Assembly (NCBI RefSeq): GCF_907164915.1
Contig: NC_061867.1
Location: forward strand, 54,869,771 to 54,933,770
Source of the DNA: Impatiens glandulifera
Lineage: Eukaryota; Streptophyta; Magnoliopsida; Ericales; Balsaminaceae
Direction of reading: 5' to 3'
Length of the DNA: 64,000 bases
Below are positions 49,201 to 62,439 of this stretch, piece after piece (the stretch's first letter is position 1; each line of letters starts with the position of its first letter). A program made the position numbers and the translations under genes. The notes under the pieces are model-generated. The model had not been told where the DNA came from, did no database searches, and saw only the letters and a list, made by a program, of their open reading frames with translations.

Positions 49201-52200
49201 GTTTAAGAATTAATGATTTTTATGTTTTAAACTTTTAATTTTGTGATGTTTTTTATTTTTGATATTTACATGTTTTAGCGCTTTATTTTCAAATAGCCCT
49301 CGCTACGCTATTCGCTTTACGCTATAGCCATGAGAAGCTTTGGCGCTATTTAGCGCTATACGCTATTGACAACTATGGGTTAGGTCAATAGTACATGAAC
49401 TTTAGATTAGAGTTTTGATTTTGTTTATGTGTATGCTTGTTTTTGTTTTGGTTGTTTGTGTTGTGTTTGTTAATGTGTTGCTTCTTGTTCATCTCTGATT
49501 TTTGTTGTTCTGTTGTTGGGTTAAGACTGATTGTGATTTTGATTGAGTTTTGTTTGTCATGAAGCTACATTTTTTAACACATAAGCAGACTAATAATTCT
49601 GTTTTTTTAAAGAAGGAAAACGCAGTTCTAGTTTATTAAATCAACTATCCAAATAATAGTTTCAATATTTAAAAGGAATAAGTCATAATTTATCCTTTTT
49701 TTCTACAACAGAATTTCATGATGAAAATCCACAACCACTAATATGCAAAAAGGACATAAGGGCATATATTTATATATAACAACACTTAAAATGGTGAACA
49801 TATACAGCAACTTTTTAAACATGTTTTACAAAAAAATCCTTATATTAACTAACATCACATTTCCATAAAAAAAATCTTTTTAAACTTAACCCAAGGTCTT
49901 GTTTGATGAATGGTTATTTTAATTTACCCAATTTTCAATCAAATTATTAACTAAAATATTAAAATACCCTAATTTATTTTTTATAACTTAAAACTATTAA
50001 ATAGAAAAGATATTTTACATTTAACCCAAATAACCATTTTTTCACCGAACAATATTATTATACAAAAAATCAGATATTAAAAAAGAGAAAAGAAACCTAC
50101 ATAAAACAAGCTCTTAAGGCTTAAACCACGCCTAACCCTATCCCTGGTTCCTCTTCTGTCTGAAACCCCTCCTTCCCCCCACATCTCTCTCTCATTTTGT
50201 CTATTTAAGAGTTCATGTATATATTTGCCCCTTTTAGAGAATACATGTATATATATACACTTTTATCCCTTGCCAAAAACATGCAAGTTGCAAAATTTGG
50301 CTCCCGTAATTATAAAGGGGATACATTTCTTCAAAGTAAGACCAGCATAAGAAACGGCGGATAATATGTGCACAGAATGAATAACTAACCATTACTAACA
50401 GATCTTTCGGAAGTTCCAAGAAAGATTCGTTGAATTTTCCCAGCACTGGAACAGGTGCCTCAACAAGATTTGCAACCTAGATTTTGAAATAGAAATTATT
50501 TAGATGAAAGTAAATAACCCAAGTCAGTAAGATTCAAAAAGAGAAGTCACTTACCTCATCAAGTAGGCCATTTGGGAAAACAGTACAACCACTAACACAT
50601 TTTGCTAAAGCATTGGAGCGATCTAGAATAGACTTCTTCCTTTGCTGCAAATAAAATACAAATTATTCTAAATTATTGTATAAAAGAAAATTAATAATCC
50701 ACAAATACTGAGAGATGAGAGGGGGGAAAGATCATTAATATACACACTTCAACATCAACACATATTCCAGAATTCCGCATTGCATCTGCATATTCTTCTG
50801 CTCTTTCAACCTGCGAAAAGAAATGGCATGTACAAAATCGATTAGAGTTGAAAATATGTTACTTTACAGGTCCATAGTATTTGAAACATTCCCAAGAGAT
50901 CATGTGCATGGATTTGAATGTAATGATAAAGAATACATCAAATTAATTATTACCGTTAAAGAAGCCGATGGAGTGTTCCGTAGACCACAAGACAAGTTCC
51001 CACTAACAGGCAGCAATTAAAAACTATTAGATATTGGTGTTTAAACTATGAAACATTCTCAATCATTTAAATAGAGTTGTTACTGCATATATATATATAT
51101 ATATATAGTGAAAGGATAGAACATTGTTCATTAATCCACCGTTAACACAAAAATCACATAAACAGTGGTGAAACATCCAAACAAAAACAATTCAAATAAA
51201 TGGAAAACAACAAGACAAAACCAATCAAGGGTACGATGCAGAAAGCTCATAGCTCCAAATCGAGATTCTCAAAAGGGCCACATGCGGAGTCAAGTCTCAC
51301 GGGACATTGCTCCTTAATTTATTACATTATAGTTGACACCAATATCTATCAAGTCTCCAAATATCTTTATGATTTGGCAATTTTGATTCATTTCTGACAT
51401 TAATGTGTGGTACTGTGGTATAAACCAATATAATGTTTGTGGAAGATGTCATCTTATGTTATTAATATAGTATGTCATAAAATTAATGATGAAAGCATTA
51501 AAAACAAAATAGTTGGCCAAGATTTATATTTTTTACTAGCTTCTTGTTTTTGAGTAATCTGAAATTAATATGGTCAAATAGTATATACTCTTTATTTTGA
51601 AGGACATCAATTTAGGATATGAATACCACACACAATCATAATATTTACTCCAAACCTCTAATAATGCTCAAAAGACAATGTTGAGTACAAACCTTAGAAT
51701 ACCCGCAAATGCGAAGGGCACTACTACATCTCCATGAACAGCCAAAATCCATCGAATAGGTCTACTAAACATGACCTGAGAAAAAAAAAAAAAAAACAGA
51801 TTGGCAAGCTAGTTTTTAGGCAACGAGTTAGTTCTTCAGGAAAACTACAAATATAGATGAAAAAAGTGAAAGGATCAAGATAAATAAATAAAAATAAAGA
51901 AGCAAATATATACAGACTTTATTAAGACAAACTTTAAATTAAAAATATATATTTATATTCCTATATATATAATAGAGCACATCAAATGACTATGATGGAG
52001 TTTTCTGAAAAAACAAATTTACTATGATGAGAAATAGCATTGAAATGAATAAACGTCAAAGAATAGAAAATTGTACATACTAATATCATTTCATTATATC
52101 ATCTCAAATGAAATCCAGAATGACTTACCTGGGAACACCAGCGCATGGATTTAGGAAATGATATTCTCCCAATAATAGCGGGCAATTCTTCAGACAAAAC

Positions 52201-55200
52201 CTAGAAAAAAATCGAAAAAAATATTGCAGTTTGTAAGTAAAAATGAGATATTTAATACAAATGCCATATTCCACATATGACCATATTTATTTTTTAAAAT
52301 GATAGCACAAACTAAAATTGAATTGGATAGAATATCTTTCAATCCCACATTTCCTTTAAAGCAACCAATACTACTTCCATTATACCCAGTTCTAAAAAAA
52401 CTAATGAAATGTGAACAAAAATCCTCAAATACCCAGCAAAATTAAACTCCATATTCTACTAAGAACCCCTAATTTCATATGTTTACTTATCAAGCCATTA
52501 GATCCCCTCTCTCAAGAGGTCCCTAAATTTGTAAGAAAACAAATACAATATGCTAGTTGGTCCATCATCCTCTGCATGAAAATTACATTAAATCATTATT
52601 GTTTCAAGTCCACAGACAGGAATGATAAAATCAGACAGCCAAGTTAATACAAAACTGAAGGATGAAGTGTGGAATCACATTTTTCCATTAGCTCAATGCT
52701 TACATGTACTCATGAAATATTAAGAAAAAAAAAGGCCCTTCTCAGTTGACAATAGTAGGACCAAAGTTGCATATATAGACCAACAAAGGTATCTAACCTC
52801 CAAAGCAAGTCGGGAAGGCTCCACTACACGAACATAAACATATTCTGTCTTCCCTGCAAAATACCCACACAAGTTCTTTAATTACCTCAAAAAGCTCAAG
52901 TTTAATTACATTAGGAACAAAATCAAAAAATTCCAAGGCCAATAATATTGTTTTTCCCCGTGCACTTGTCAATGGTCTTTGTAGGGAAAAATGTAATGTA
53001 ACCGTACATGAAGAATATTCAGTGTGTAGTGTTTATCCTCACATATACTACAGTATTTTATCAAACAAGAGTTTTTTTTATCAAACCAATCTATTTCAAA
53101 GAAAATAAACTATAGATCAAACAAGCTCTAAGCCATTATTCAATGCAATTTCTGAGAGTAGCCAGCCTTCACATGATGGCTAAAGCACAAAAACTAAAAC
53201 ATTTTCCAAATGCACAATAATGGCAAGCAATGATATACCTTCCACCCGCTTGTACAAGGAGTCCAAAGGTACACTCTGTCGGCGGCAAAAGCCCTCAGCA
53301 GCCTGACATGTAACAACAGCTAATGTAAGCAAGATAGTGGTGATATTACACTAACAACAATAAGAGACACCTGATAAGTACAAACATTGTGCATTGGACT
53401 TGTGTCCTATATAGCGGTAAATTTAGTATAAGGTAAAAAGGAACATATTGGCAAAACAAATATAAAAATAAAAAAATTCCCCCTCGTGGACAATATCTAA
53501 TTTGTATGCCATCTAGCATTTTAATTCATGTATTTCCACATTTTTGATTGAAAGGTAGACATCACTAAAGGCCACCAGTTGGGATGGTTCTCTAGTTGTA
53601 TGTGTTAACTTATATAGGTAAGCAAGTCAATACCTTTGTGGGATTCCCTTCAGGATCAAATGCCTTTGAGACTGGAGGTCCTCGAGCTTCAATCTCATTA
53701 TCTTCTTGTCTAGAGCACAGACTATCAACAGAGATCTGTCAAATAACAAAAAGAATGATTGCTTGCACTTGTTCTTTTGGTTGTTGTACAAAGTAGTATT
53801 TTTTTTATAACAAAACACATCAAAATTGAATACAATATTTAAGTGTTACAAGTGGACTAAGAAACTAAGTGGGAGATGAACATAGCTTATGCACAAACTT
53901 AACATAAAGCGGGTAAAAATAACAATTGGAATTATTTATTGATATCGATACCGAGCCCTTAAAAGATTTTCCAATAAATAGTCTTTCATAAAGAGTAATT
54001 TTCCATCAGGAAAAAAAAGAGTTAAGACAAATAAACCACCTAGAGAGTAATAGAGAATATATAGTTATACCACTATGCGACGTGGTGTGCCGAATGCCAA
54101 GACTTCTCCATGCTTCAACCTTTTATTCTCCAGCAATTGCACAACAAACTCTTTTAGCTACAATAATCAGATACATGAATTAGCAATAGAATACTAGAAG
54201 GAAAATTAGTCACATAACCTTATGCCACTATGCAACCACACCTTAGTGGATGAAATAAACAATATTAAGCAGCATCCAAAATCATACATATACTAAAACA
54301 AACATAATTTCTAGATGACAAAAATAATAACCCCCATTGGAACAGTTAGTTGAGAAAACATTTCAAGAAGTAAAATCTACCACAGAAAAATGTTAGATAA
54401 TAAAAGACACGCACTTGTTGGCTTGCATCTATAACATCCGCGGGGGGTAATTCTTCAGTCCCTATTTCTAACACAAACTTTCTTGGATCTCTAGCAACCT
54501 GTAAGAAAATATAAAAATCCTCAAGTTGATCAGGAGAAGCAAAGCCATAAATGCTGAATTTGCAATAATCAACCATATATTGAACCAGAATAACAAGGAA
54601 GCAATAAGAAAAATTAAAATACTAGTAGATAGGATAAACAAAGCAGACTCTCGCTGGGGCATGAATTTTGCGCCAGTTTCAGGTACTAGTCTGTAAGGGC
54701 ATGGGTTCCAATTCTTGAAGCAGATAGTTTTTTATCGGAAAAACAAAACAGACTCAAGAAGCATATTGAAAAAACAAGGCCTGATAGCTTCAATTTTCAT
54801 AACAATAAATAACTTTTATTTATAAAGCAAAGATACTTTGATTAAGGAATGTGAAGAATATAAGGTTCATCATCATTTCAAGTTCATTACAGAATATAAA
54901 TATATATATATATATATATATTCTCACTTTTTCAGGATGAGCATCGTATTACTACAAATAAGAAATTCAGTGTTCACTTAGAGAAACACAAAAAGATAAT
55001 CAATCTAAAAAGGGTTCCGGCATGACAATTATAGAATCAAACAGGGGAGTGCGGGGAAAATACATGTACAGAAAGAACATCCAAATCAAGAAAAAATATT
55101 ATATAAAAACTATATATTCGCATACAACCTTTTTAGTTGCTTCTTCCAAAACTTCTTTCGGGGAAACAAGTTGGTCAGGCTCAGAAATGACTCCCAACGG

Positions 55201-58200
55201 ATGTCCCAGTGACTCCCTTGTTTTTAGCCAAAGTTGTGCACATTGACGAGCTAAGCTGATCATAGGGAGGTGGGGCAAATATGTGATATCAATAATGATA
55301 GAAAGGAAAAACAATTGTGCTCACGAAATTCTAGTTGGCATTATAAGATCCATAAAATAATCTGACTTGTTCATGGTAAAGAGACCAAGGTAAACAGATA
55401 GTATACCGAGAAGAGCTAAGAATGTTGTAAACAAATATGATAGCATTTTGTTACAATAACAAAAGAAGATGGAGACAACTGTACATTAAGTAAAATAACT
55501 TTATCCACCATTTAGCTAAGAACAATTATAGTATATTAAGAAGATCTGCAAAAAAGTTATACAATTATACTATGTTTGAAAATATGACCATTCACAAAAA
55601 ACCGATGCAATGTAAGAAGCTGACACTTAGTAGAAGTAGCATTATAGTGTCAAATATTTTTGTTCAAATAATGAAATTCTTCAATGCCAATAAACATGTT
55701 TTAATTGTTCATTTATAAGACCTGAATGTATTCAAATAAATTTGTAAAATAGACTCCATTTCACCACTCTTGAGAAATGTGAGTTTGTGTTCAATTAGCT
55801 TCTACCCTAATTTTTCTGCTGAAAGGGTAGAAGGTGTTTTGTGGCAGACTCACCTACGCATCCGACCAAAGTATCGAGCACGTTCTGTTACACCAACAAA
55901 TCCTCTAGCATCCAGGATGTTAAAAGCATGAGATGTTTTTAAGAGTTGATCATATCTGCCACATTGGACGGAAAAATGTTACTCAATATTCAGATGACTG
56001 TCATAGATCTTCAATTATCTAACTACAGAGAGATATAAAAACTAGAAAATGAGTCTACAATACATACGCTGGAATTGCGAGTTCCAACTCAAGTAATGAA
56101 TGAGCTTCTTGTTCAAATAGATCAAAATGTTTCTGAATATGATCAACGCTAGCATACTCCAGATTGTACGCGCTCATTTGCTTCCTATAACAACATCAAT
56201 TTGTAAATATTGCCTTAAATGGAAACAAAAGATGAAGTAAATTGAATATATGTCTCAGAAACAAGGAATCCAAAAGAATATGTTTTGCAAAGTTCTTCAG
56301 CAAAAAAGAAATGACACCCATGAAAAATAAACTGAAACATCAATGGCTGATCTAAAACTGAATTTTGCAATATATTATTTTTATATTCTAGCTTGCTTCA
56401 AATTTGGGTGTCTCCAACTAAGTATAACATCAGCATATGGCTACCAAACTTGCAGTTAATCTGACATTCTCTATCTCAATAAACTAGTATGATGTATAGC
56501 ATATTTACTCATTCTCTGCGAACAGTTCTCCATATGTAATTCCATCAGAGTAGCGAATTTTCTTGAAATGATCAACTCCCTGCAATGAATGAAATGCCTT
56601 AACTTGATTGAAATAGGTACATCGTTGTCAAGACAAATGCACACAAAAAGAAAAAAGAAAAGGCACAAGAAGACAATATTTGAGATCAAGAGTTTCACAC
56701 TGACCTGAAGTAACATTAGAATACGTTCGAGGCCATATGTTATCTCAACAGAAACAGGCATCAACTGAAGACTTCCTGCCTAGGAATCCATGTTAAGGGA
56801 AAGGAACAAAGAAAGAAGAAAAGTTACTCAAAATACAAAAAATGAGGGTAAATAAGAGAATCATAGCAAAAACTAAACAATAAATTAAACAAAGTATGCA
56901 CCTGCTGGAAGTAGGTGAATTGTGTAATCTCCATCCCATCCATCCATATCTCCCATCCTAATCCCCAGGCACCAAGTACCTACTATGATTTTGGTAGCAA
57001 AAGGGAAACCTGTGAGTGAGAAACAAAAATATCCATGCATGTAAAGAATGTGAAGAAAATAAAGAGAACTTCAAGAAAGCAAGTTCTGCTCTTTTTTCTC
57101 GTGTTCAAAAGCAAGCAAAAAATTTGGCCACACTCCGCCTTAAATCGCACCAGATGAATTGAGTTACTATTGCAACACTTCGGAAAAGTAAGCATAAACT
57201 CAATTTCTTACCGGGCTTTCCCAGTTGTCCTCCACAAAACGTATATCATGCTCATTCACATTAATGCCTGTCAAGTAAAAAGAGAGAGTTAAACTAAAGT
57301 TCATGTGATTTGGTTAAATAAACGCCACAGAATAAATACATATACAAACTAAACAGTGGCCAAAACAGAGAAATCAGGACAAATAGATGGTTCTCAGATT
57401 CTCATTTAGAACATTAAAATTTGACAGCCGTCCTTAAAACAAATTACTGAAACAAAATTGGTCAAGATTACAGGATAAAACCATTACATGGGATCATATA
57501 ACAAAAAATTTATCAAAACTGAGGATGTTGAAAATGAAGTATATATAGAGGGAAAATAGTTTCAACTTTTAACAAATAAATTTGATGCTTTTGAGTCATC
57601 CTTCCCTAGCCTCAAACTATTCTTTAAAGACTTTGAATCCATCTAAAAATCAGCAGTTCAAATCTTCTTATTATACATATTGCGCAAACAAAGTTTTGGC
57701 TGAACGTAGATTAAGAATATGTATGACTGACACAAAACCTTAAATCTGAAACAAATAACTTTTTTTAAAGGTCCAACTTCTACAGCATCCAAATGCACCA
57801 CAAGGTACTAGAGAAAGAGAACATAATAAAGTAAAAGAAAAAAGAAAGCCAGAAAAAAAAATAAAAGAGAAATCTGAAACAAATAACTGTAATTGCAATT
57901 ACTATCTTTATAGTACTCTAGAAAAGAACAAGTCAATCAAACTAGTGGAAACATTGTGACAATAGTTATCAGTCAAGTAAGATAAAGTCGAACTAAAACT
58001 GAACAAAATTAAATAAGAAATCAAGCAAATAAAGCACCTAAGGCTGATAGGCTCCCAATAAATAAGTCTTGAGAATTCCCAGGGTCGGGCTTCAAAATTA
58101 CCTGAATAAAATTAAGACAAAGATAGAAAATCCATATCCATTAGAGTTTTGAAAAAACTCAGAAGACTCATTGTCCTACCAAATTAATATTCTACCTGAA

Positions 58201-61193
58201 ACTGTGTATGGCGCTGAAGCCTATTTGGGTTTTCTCCGTAACGACTATCATCTGGTCGGATACTTGGCTCAACATACCTTGAACACATTTAGCACATTAA
58301 CAATCACCCAAATGAGCTACGAAAGGAAAACTCATCAGAAGATAACCACTCCAAAAGTTTCAAGAGAAAAAAATTGGCAGCAGAAGTACAGAAGAAAACT
58401 ATGTTGAAATCCAAATAACCATTTATTGGTGTACAAAAGGGCTTCTAATATTACCATGTGAAATCAAATATAGTCCCCATTTTGAAACACTTTTGGTTTT
58501 GCTTCTATATTTGGAAACCTTTCCAGATACAAAAACGTTTGGGAACAAAATTTAGTCAGAGAAAAAAACATAAATAAATGTGAACATAGCTTCCAAACGA
58601 GGCCTATATAATATCTAGTGGATCATGCTGTGATAGGAAATCTGGTTAATATAGATTATAGTTCAAAGATGCAATTGGCCTTAAGAGTTTCAGTAAAAGA
58701 CTTACGCCACATTCCATGGTTCTGGCCCAAGAACTCTTAAGAATGTCAAAGGGTTCATTGTCCCAGCTCCAACCTGGTCAATATGGTAATTGTGAAACTT
58801 TAATCATGTAGGTAAGAAAGGACAAAGTACATACTTCGTAACATGTTCATGGGAGTCACAAGAATATAGTTTTTTATGGGTAAAACTATTTTCATTAATC
58901 CACAATTAACGCAAAAGTTGCATGAATCGTTGTGAAACATCCAGATAAAACAAATTCAAGTACCAAGTTATGACATGTACAACATTTAAGTCATGAATCA
59001 TTGTCACCAGTTAATTCGGAAAAAATATAACATTGCAAAAAACCATCAGAAGGGAACATGTACATCCAGAATAATTAATGTACATTCAATATGAACAATA
59101 CAATGCAAGTTCAAACACGTTGCTTAGTGAAGAAATATTCAATTGCAAACCCGTAAAATAAGAGTTATTACAGCTAAAATGCTCACTACAATGTATTTAA
59201 GATGAATAAGGATTCACAATTAGGTCCTTCAAATAAGAGATATTACAGCTAAGTTCTAAAAATTACTCATGAAATATTAAATAATAAAACAAAATAAAAG
59301 TGTACCTCTGTGTTGCTGCATTGCATTACAGCACAACCAACAGATGCCCAATACTCCTGTAACATGTTCAAGAAATAATAAAAATTGTAAGCATTAAGAA
59401 GATAAACCATTACGAAACATTATATATGTACTAGTGAAGTCAGGTAAGAGTTGGAGAAGGAGGCTATTAGTGATTGTCTAAACTATAACTCTTTGAGGTG
59501 TTCCTCAGCTCATACAACATCTGGAAATCCAAATATATGAGTTATTTGTATTGTATGTACAATGAATACTCATTCCACAAACATGTTCTTACTAACTTAG
59601 TTCTTCTTCCAAGACGCAGAAGTAGTAGCTCGGAAGGTAAAGGTTCAATATTAACATTAGGGTCTTTTGGGATTCTGGGAACAATGGATCTCGAGATGCT
59701 CGAGAGGGGTTATTAGCCATGAATGGAAGAGCATCCCGCTTATTATTTGGTGGATATTATGGAAAGAACGAAATAGGAGACATTTTCAAGGAAAGAGTTT
59801 TGGGGCTAGTAGGATTAAATGTTTTCTTCTTCAAACTTTCGCATCAATCAAGAAGAAGGGGATGTGCACCGGATGGGACTATCTCGAGCTTATCGGAATC
59901 TAACATTATTGTATTTTTGGTTTTCTCTTTCTTCACACTCTTTTTTCTGCAAACTGTTTAGGAACGTTTCTTGCGTTCTACCCTCAATCTCAATAAAAAA
60001 ATTGACCATTTTCCAAAAAAGAAATACCGAATCGAGATGAAATCTTCCATATTAAAATTGTATTCTCCAGTAGAATCAATGCTGAAATCAATTAAGCACG
60101 TAGCACGGAGGTAAATGTTCAATAAAATGTAACAACATCCAGTACAACTAATACTGAATCGAGATGAAATCTTCCACATTAAAATTGTATTCTACAGGAA
60201 CATCAATGCTGAATTCAATTAAGTACGTAGCAAGAAGGTAAAGGTAAAATCAACATGTTCTCACTAACTTAATATTCTTCCAATACGCAGTAGTTGCTCG
60301 GAGATATAATGTAACAACATCCAGTGTGACTAATACTGATCGAGATGAAATCTTCCATACTAAAATAGAATTCTCCAGGAAAATCAATGCTAATATCAAT
60401 TAAGTACGTAGCAAGAAGGTAAAGGTAAAATCAACATGTTCTTACTAACTTATTTCTTCCTCCAATACGCTAGTAAAGGTTCAATAACTGTAACAACATT
60501 CAGTACAACTGTACAACTAATACTGAATCGAGATGAAATCTTCTATACTAAAATTATATTCTCCAGGAAAATCAATGCAGTACATAGCAAGAAGGTAAAG
60601 GTAAAATCAACATGTTCTTACTAACTTATTTCTTCCTCCAAGACGCAGTAGTAGCTCGGAGGTATAATGTAACAGCATCCAGTACGACTAATACTGAATC
60701 GTGATGAAATCTTCAATACTAAAATTGAATTCTCCAGGAAAATCAATGCCGAAATCAATGCAGTACGTAGCAAGAAGGTAAAGGTAAAGGTAAAATCAAC
60801 ATGTTCTTTCTAACTTATTTCTTAACAACATACAGTACGACTAATACTGAATCGTGATGAAATCTTCTATACTAAAATTGAATTCTCCAGGAAATCACTG
60901 CTGAAATCAATTAAGTACATAGCAGATGAAGATGAAGCAATATAGAATACCTGAAGACGTTGAATGGCTTGTTGAAATGTAGGAGTTCTTTTGGTGGAGA
61001 TCTCAGAGCTAGCGTCATTTGTTGACGATTGTTGAGGATTCGCGAGTGTAGAAATGGCGGAGAAAGATGAACGAGCGAAGTAACGTTTCCTGAAAAGGAG
61101 AGAATTACCTGGATTTCTGGTGAAGAAGAAGGAAAGATGAGGTTTATAGGGTTTTATGAGAGAAGTTATGAGAGGGAAAGCGAGAATAGCCAT
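43264..61193 (-). CDS. EDD1: Glycine--tRNA ligase, chloroplast/mitochondrial (fused alpha-beta type)
   Basis: The bacterial-type GlyRS charges tRNA-Gly in plastids and mitochondria. Thirty-five exons give 1,054 residues (Arabidopsis EDD1: about 1,067): 61193-60951, 59356-59306, 58773-58706, 58277-58196, 58101-58038, 57267-57212, 56979-56902, 56779-56705, 56579-56509, 56184-56068, 55955-55854, 55255-55129, 54498-54415, 54157-54071, 53735-53634, 53302-53239, 52853-52798, 52200-52129, 51775-51693, 51002-50954, 50810-50748, 50644-50555, 50476-50390, 48633-48562, 48479-48421, 48263-48170, 46774-46556, 46103-46009, 45917-45827, 45741-45637, 44685-44596, 44501-44400, 44216-44135, 43533-43448, 43362-43264. 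Every junction is GT-AG and keeps frame. Residues 1-65 are a Ser/Arg-rich transit peptide. The alpha part (about 75-360) has [16 protein letters not shown] and [19 protein letters not shown]. The beta part begins near 384 ([15 protein letters not shown]) and has [18 protein letters not shown]. The C-terminus has the DALR-type anticodon-binding region ([20 protein letters not shown]). Confidence 0.97.
44780..44860. repeat. Short repeat shared by GlyRS and VAD1-like introns
   Basis: AATAATTTGGATTATGATCC and nearby ACCAAACT motifs resemble, in reverse complement, the region around 14810-15020 in VAD1-like intron 13 (TTTTTGGATCATGATCCAAA). It is probably a small MITE family. Boundaries are not clear. 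Confidence 0.35.
46932..47257. repeat. Tandem duplication of a 162-bp unit in a GlyRS intron
   Basis: Two units starting at 46932 and 47094 (GGGGCCAATATCTTGGATTT) differ at only a few positions. Each contains a 'GACAATGTTTTGGGTATGGG' block and a 'CATACGGGTCTCAACAAGAA' block. The plus strand stays open across both units because 162 is a multiple of three, but no known protein is seen. They lie in the 1.4-kb intron between exons 26 and 27. Confidence 0.9.
47465..47692. repeat. Probable MITE in a GlyRS intron
   Basis: A palindromic-looking segment: the left side has AAGAAATGAGGAGTGATAGG and the right side has CCTATCATTTCTCTTAAGAA. The middle carries ACGTCATTGGTGGG and GTCACGTCATTCCC. Related AGAGAGAA/CATCATTCC sequence occurs near 7500-7625 and 21180-21390. 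It is non-coding. Confidence 0.5.
47694..47907. mobile_element. MITE of the GGTCTTGTTTGAT family in a GlyRS intron
   Basis: The left end GGCTCTTTTTGATGAGGGTT and the internal ATTTTCAAATAACCCACTAA match the family seen in the VAD1-like introns. The right end CCAACCTCAAATAGGGTTAT is the degraded inverted partner. Confidence 0.55.
48808..49377. mobile_element. TAGCGC-rich hAT-like MITE in a GlyRS intron
   Basis: A 570-bp element has inverted ends CATAGTTGTCAATAGCG and CGCTATTGACAACTATG. It is flanked by the 8-bp duplication GGTTAGGT at 48800-48807 and 49378-49385, which points to the hAT superfamily. The first ~160 bases are almost entirely overlapping TAGCGC, GCGCTA and AGCTATAGC motifs, and the last ~110 bases carry the same motifs. 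The middle is T-rich and non-coding. It lies between exons 23 and 24. Confidence 0.88.
49895..50052. mobile_element. MITE of the GGTCTTGTTTGAT family in a GlyRS intron
   Basis: It starts GGTCTTGTTTGATGAATGGT and ends with a reverse-complement-like AAATAACCATTTTTTCACCG. It is AT-rich, about 160 bp and non-coding. Confidence 0.55.
58865..58985. repeat. Dispersed repeat in GlyRS intron 2
   Basis: TTCATTAATCCACAATTAAC and GTGAAACATCCAGATAAAAC closely match about 51128-51190 in another intron of the same gene (TTCATTAATCCACCGTTAAC and GTGAAACATCCAAACAAAAA). Copies in the same orientation suggest a small dispersed element. Its type is unknown. Confidence 0.5.
59578..60925. repeat. Tandem repeat array in GlyRS intron 1
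   Basis: Units begin with GAATCGAGATGAAATCTTC at about 60029, 60156, 60339, 60525, 60696 and 60849, spaced 127-186 bp. Each continues with TTCTCCAGGAAAATCAATGC, AAGTACGTAGCAAGAAGGTA and ATCAACATGTTCTTACTAAC. A partial unit at 59578-59658 is cut off from the rest by a LINE fragment. The array reaches to within about 25 bases of the exon 1 donor. Confidence 0.9.
59659..60024 (+). mobile_element. LINE (L1-type) 3' end inserted in the tandem array
   Basis: The plus strand ends a typical plant LINE ORF2: [20 protein letters not shown], then [20 protein letters not shown], stopping at about 59903. This is the zf-RVT-side C-terminus. A 3' UTR of about 120 bases follows and ends in CAATAAAAAAATTGACC and an A-rich tail. 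Everything upstream is missing, which is usual for a 5'-truncated insertion. No clear target duplication was seen. It is in the opposite orientation to the host gene. Confidence 0.85.
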
Positions 61194-61270
61194 TGAAGAG
61201 GAATGAAGGAGGCTATGGCAAAACCTTAGCCAGTTCAGTTGGATAGAAAATGAAGTTCATCAAGGGGTTT

Positions 61271-61281
61271 GCTTTTATATA
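61271..61281 (-). promoter_or_regulatory. TATA box of the GlyRS gene
   Basis: The minus strand reads TATATAAAAGC about 80 bases before the start codon at 61193, so transcription should begin near 61245 and give a 5' UTR of roughly 50 bases. It is the only good TATA match immediately upstream. Confidence 0.6.
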
Positions 61282-61285
61282 TAAT

Positions 61286-61880
61286 TCACAGTTTCTTTAT
61301 GAAAATATGTTTGAATTATTTTCAAAAAATTAAAATTTGGAAATTAATATATTTAATAATTAAAATATATTTTAAAAAATTATTTTATGTAAATAAATAA
61401 GTTAATAAGATACAAAAATAATAATAATAATAATAATTTACCCAAATCCAGATTTCCCAATTTTTGGGCCAATTAGTTTATGATGGATCTTATTATATTT
61501 AACATATAATGTTGTTCTTTATATTAATAAATTAATTTTAAATATGTATAATCAATTTTAAAAGTTAATATAGTTATTTAATTATCCTTTTTTACATAAT
61601 TATTTTTTATTATTTATTTACTATATACTTAAACGCATAAATTTGAGAATAAATAATGTTATAATATAAGATAAAATATTGGTGAGATATTATCCTAATA
61701 TTATTATAATATTATATTCTAATATTTATATAATTAATCTAATTCATGTAATTTAAATTATAACCTATAATATAATATTTTTAGTATGAGAGTTTATTTT
61801 TGTTTTTTAACCCACCAAATCATAGTCTTTTTTTTATTGTCAATGAGTATTCTAGTCTTTTTGACTTTGTATGTTCAAAA
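61286..61880. other. AT-rich DNA upstream of the GlyRS gene
   Basis: Promoter-proximal and intergenic sequence with an (ATA)n run at about 61415-61437. No gene or element was recognised. Confidence 0.4.
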
Positions 61881-62439
61881 TAAAACAAGTATTATTTTAA
61901 CGTGATATCATAGCCACATTTTTGTTCTGATATACAAAATCATAGTCTTTCGATGTCTCTATCTAGGAGAAATTGCAATAGATGGTAATTAATCTCGAGA
62001 CGAGGGTTGTCAGGAGACTACTTGTTTGGAGAAATCACACTCGACGATAATCTTTAATCAATGGTCACGATAGATCAGAATCAATCTCGAGTCAAGGGTC
62101 AATGGGAGGATGCTCGTTTGGAGAAATCACAACTGGTGATAATCTCTAATCGATGGTCGCTGGAACGCGGAAGTGGTCGTCAATTACCGCATTGAGGTCA
62201 ACCTGTAGTTGAAGGGGGTAGACAGTTTAATCGGAAAATGTTAAGAGAGAGGTGAGGGGAAATAAATGAAAAAAGTTGATAGGAAAAAAAAGCAAACAAT
62301 ATTATTTGAATTTAGTCTGAACAAAAATAATATATATATTTTTTTTATGTTAATAGTTCTATTATAATTGGATGGAACTACTAAATAATTCAATTTTTAA
62401 TAACAGTTTTGCTGCTTATCTTTTATAACAAAATCTAAA

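Noticed and set aside
59667..59961. Apparent gene with a WKERNRR motif
   Set aside because: It is the C-terminus of a 5'-truncated LINE ORF2 in an intron, not a separate gene.
60020..60925. CRISPR-like regular repeats
   Set aside because: The units are 127-186 bp tandem repeats with no distinct spacers, in a plant intron.
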